From NCBI GenBank assembly GCA_049889815.1, contig JBMHCR010000012.1, forward strand, positions 1 to 64,000: a stretch of DNA of 64,000 nucleotides, given 5' to 3'. This document shows positions 62,041 through 64,000 of this stretch, piece after piece; the first letter of the stretch is position 1; each line of letters begins with the position of its first letter. A model generated the notes under the pieces. That model did not search any database. It was not told where the DNA came from and saw only the letters and a list, made by a program, of their open reading frames with translations. The position numbers were made by a program, and so were the translations under genes. This DNA comes from JBPOFY01 sp049889815. GTDB taxonomy: Bacteria; Verrucomicrobiota; Verrucomicrobiia; Opitutales; Coraliomargaritaceae.

Positions 62041-63466
62041 ATCTTATACGGCTTCGCTCTTGTTGATTACTTTATCGGTGCTGCAGGTCAGTGCGGAGCA
62101 AAAGTATAATATCCTGTTTTTGCTTTCGGACGATCATGCTTATGACGCGCTCGGTTTGATGAGTGACGGTTATGTTCAGACGCCGACAATGGATACATTG
62201 GCGTCAGAAGGGGTTTATTTTGAGCGAGCGTATAATATGGGTGCGTGGAGCGGGGCAGTTTGTGTCGCTAGTCGAACCATGCTTAATAGTGGTAAGTCGC
62301 TCTGGAATGCACAGCGACTCGCATGGAGCAATGAACTCGGCAACCAGATCTCATGGTCGCAACGAATGAAGGCTGTAGGCTACACGACCTATTTTACGGG
62401 CAAGTGGCATGTTAAGGGGTATGATCCTACTGATTTATTTGATCGATGCGGGACGGTTCGCCCGGGGATGCCGGCCACAAGGAGAGAGGGTAGTAATGAG
62501 AGAATCGATACGAATCGCCCGATAGAGGGGCAGGAAGATACCTGGTCGGCAAGTGATCTTTCGCTTAAAGGCTATTGGCTCGGTGGTAAGCACTGGTCCG
62601 AAGTTACCGCTGATGAAGCGATCGATTTTCTAAGTGACTATTCTGCGACCGATCAAGAGAAGCCGTTCTTTGCTTACGTGGCTTTCAATGCACCGCACGA
62701 CCCGCGTCAGTCGCCACAGGAATATCTGGATCGATACCCTGTAGACTCGGTTCCGTTGCCGAAGAGCTTCATGCCATCTTACCCATACACGAAAGATATT
62801 GGTATCTGGAATGTTCGAGCCGAGTTTCTTGCACCCCGACCGCGCACGGAATTTGCCATTCGAATCCACCGACGGGAGTATTATGCTTTGATCAGTCATA
62901 TGGATGATCAACTGGGTCGTATCATTGATGCACTAAAGGAGCAGGGACTGTATGAGAATACAGTCATTATCTATACTGCGGATCACGGGCTGAGTTTGGG
63001 CAATCACAGTTTTTTAGCGAAGCAGAGTATGTATGACCACAGTCTCGCATCGCCGTTTATCATCGCGGGTCCTGATATTCCGAAGGGCGTGCGAAGTCAG
63101 CAGCGTATTTATATTCAGGATGTGGTGCCGACCACGCTTGAGCTAGCGGGTATGTCTGAATCCGACTTTGCGGACGTTGAATTCGAGAGCCTGCTTCCAT
63201 TGGATAAGAGTGGGAACAGTGGACACACGGCTCCGATTATTGGCGGCTATAAGGATTTTAGTCGCTGCGTCATTCAGGGTGAGTGGAAGCTGATCTACTA
63301 TAGAGATGTAGATCAGATTCGCTTATTCAATTTAGAGAAAGATCCGCATGAGCTTACGGATTTTGCGGAGAATCCTGAAAACAAAGAAATTATACATAAG
63401 CTGCTAAGTGTTTTGAAAGAGCAGCAGGAGAAACTTGGAGATTATTTGGAGGTCTCAAACAATTAG
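62030..63466 (+). CDS. Secreted sulfatase with variant signature CVASR
   Basis: 478 residues from ATG 62030, overlapping the previous stop by 11 bp; the frame is open to 61943. Signal peptide 1-22 (SYTASLLLITLSVLQVSA). The active-site motif is CVASRTMLNSGKS with Cys78: the usual Pro at the third position is Ala, an accepted but less common C-x-A-x-R form. Metal strands are ILFLLSDDHAYDAL and TVIIYTADHGLSLGNHSFLAKQSMYDHS. Sequence context around the motif (AYNMGAWSGAVCVASR) parallels the leaderless sulfatase at 37200. Predicted periplasmic. Confidence 0.92.
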   Translation: MWSRSYTASLLLITLSVLQVSAEQKYNILFLLSDDHAYDALGLMSDGYVQTPTMDTLASEGVYFERAYNMGAWSGAVCVASRTMLNSGKSLWNAQRLAWSNELGNQISWSQRMKAVGYTTYFTGKWHVKGYDPTDLFDRCGTVRPGMPATRREGSNERIDTNRPIEGQEDTWSASDLSLKGYWLGGKHWSEVTADEAIDFLSDYSATDQEKPFFAYVAFNAPHDPRQSPQEYLDRYPVDSVPLPKSFMPSYPYTKDIGIWNVRAEFLAPRPRTEFAIRIHRREYYALISHMDDQLGRIIDALKEQGLYENTVIIYTADHGLSLGNHSFLAKQSMYDHSLASPFIIAGPDIPKGVRSQQRIYIQDVVPTTLELAGMSESDFADVEFESLLPLDKSGNSGHTAPIIGGYKDFSRCVIQGEWKLIYYRDVDQIRLFNLEKDPHELTDFAENPENKEIIHKLLSVLKEQQEKLGDYLEVSNN

Positions 63467-63477
63467 TAAAAAGTTGT

Positions 63478-64000
63478 ATGCTGAGATTTTCAAGCAAGTC
63501 AATTTTAGCAATTGCGCTCATGCTGCTGTTTGTCACGCAGCTCAGGGCTACGCGCCCGAACATTTTATTCATCATGTGCGACGATCATGCGACGACTGCG
63601 GTGGGCGCGTATGGTAAGCGTTTGGCGTCGCTCAACCCGACGCCGAATCTGGATCGGCTGGCGCGTGAGGGTATGGTTTTCGAAAACGTCTTTTGTGTGA
63701 ACTCGATCTGCACACCGAGTCGCGCATCGATCATGACGGGGCAGTATTCGCATCGGAACGGGATCTACGATCTTTATGATTCGCTGTCTGCGGAGCAGAG
63801 CTACCTTTCGAAAGAAATGAAGCAAGCAGGCTATGAGACTGCAGTGATCGGGAAGTGGCACTTGAAGGAAGATCCTGCATTTTTTGACTACTATGCGGTG
63901 TTGCCGGGGCAGGGGAAATACTTCGATCCGATCTTCAATGTTAGTGAAGGCGGAACACCAGAAAGTGTTCGCTATGACAGCACACTGACTAAATCCGTCC
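63478..64000 (+). CDS. Secreted sulfatase, formylglycine type (partial, C-terminus beyond window)
   Basis: The first 174 residues of an eighth sulfatase starting at ATG 63478 and running off the right edge. Signal peptide 1-24 (SILAIALMLLFVTQLRA). RPNILFIMCDDHATTAVGAYG gives the N-terminal metal site. The formylglycine motif is CTPSRASIMTGQY with Cys78, followed by HRNGIYDLYDSL and ETAVIGKWHLKEDPAFFDYY. The start is 11 bp after the preceding sulfatase stop, so they form one unit. The arrangement of motifs fits choline-sulfatase-like/heparan-N-sulfatase-like relatives used against algal polysaccharides. Confidence 0.92.
   Translation, partial: MLRFSSKSILAIALMLLFVTQLRATRPNILFIMCDDHATTAVGAYGKRLASLNPTPNLDRLAREGMVFENVFCVNSICTPSRASIMTGQYSHRNGIYDLYDSLSAEQSYLSKEMKQAGYETAVIGKWHLKEDPAFFDYYAVLPGQGKYFDPIFNVSEGGTPESVRYDSTLTKSV

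Overview
The window looks like chromosomal DNA from a marine, polysaccharide-degrading member of the Verrucomicrobiota, most likely Opitutales/Puniceicoccaceae (Coraliomargarita/Lentimonas-like). This is inferred from gene content: many formylglycine-type sulfatases, Tat-exported Gfo/Idh/MocA oxidoreductases, a planctomycete/verrucomicrobial c-type cytochrome domain, a Bacteroidetes-like ParC, no SusC/SusD, and abundant short dispersed repeats. No rRNA, tRNA, CRISPR array, phage or complete insertion sequence was found.

Layout. (1) 1-6173, minus strand: a type II secretion operon in the order gspG-H-I-J-K-L-M-D, with gspD cut by the left edge. (2) 6443-11051, minus strand: a compact housekeeping run (tsaE, thiL, exodeoxyribonuclease III, apbE, an Agl23-like membrane glycosyltransferase), followed by a plus-strand family-2 glycosyltransferase and a minimal AraC-type DNA-binding protein. 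(3) 12257-17235, plus strand: a five-gene operon (tagatose-3-epimerase-like TIM barrel, two ThuA-domain proteins, Tat-type Gfo/Idh/MocA, DUF3500) facing a minus-strand MFS transporter. This looks like an oxidative sugar or glycoside pathway that is not well characterised. (4) 18766-36971: core genes nadA, hrpA, rpmB, a MidA-like protein, a CtpA-type protease, tsaD, a nucleotidyltransferase/small-protein pair, ligA, a monooxygenase, a quinone oxidoreductase, a topoisomerase IV A subunit and GTP-dependent PEP carboxykinase. (5) 37200-64000: a polysaccharide-degradation island with eight sulfatases (the last one partial), a GH50-type agarase-like lipoprotein, a predicted beta-propeller/FN3 secreted protein, a right-handed beta-helix protein, a PhoD-like phosphatase/phosphodiesterase, four further Gfo/Idh/MocA proteins, a small secreted protein and a c-type cytochrome domain protein.

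How it may work together. In the island, sulfatases would desulfate an algal galactan, the GH50-like and beta-helix/propeller enzymes would cut it, and Gfo/Idh/MocA enzymes would oxidise the released sugars, partly outside the cytoplasm judging by twin-arginine signals. The substrate is inferred from the GH50 signature only. The operon at 12257-17235 uses the same oxidoreductase family together with ThuA proteins, and a ThuA gene fragment also survives inside the island (59071-59178), so the two loci may share one chemistry.

Noteworthy oddities: LigA has lost all four zinc-finger cysteines; the MidA-like protein has lost the glycine-rich SAM motif; degenerate hexamer (TTAATC/TTACTC) and heptamer (YGNGATN) arrays lie around the MFS gene and around and inside hrpA; a roughly 140-bp foldback element lies downstream of nadA; REP-like palindromes occur in the island, one of them inside a sulfatase coding region.
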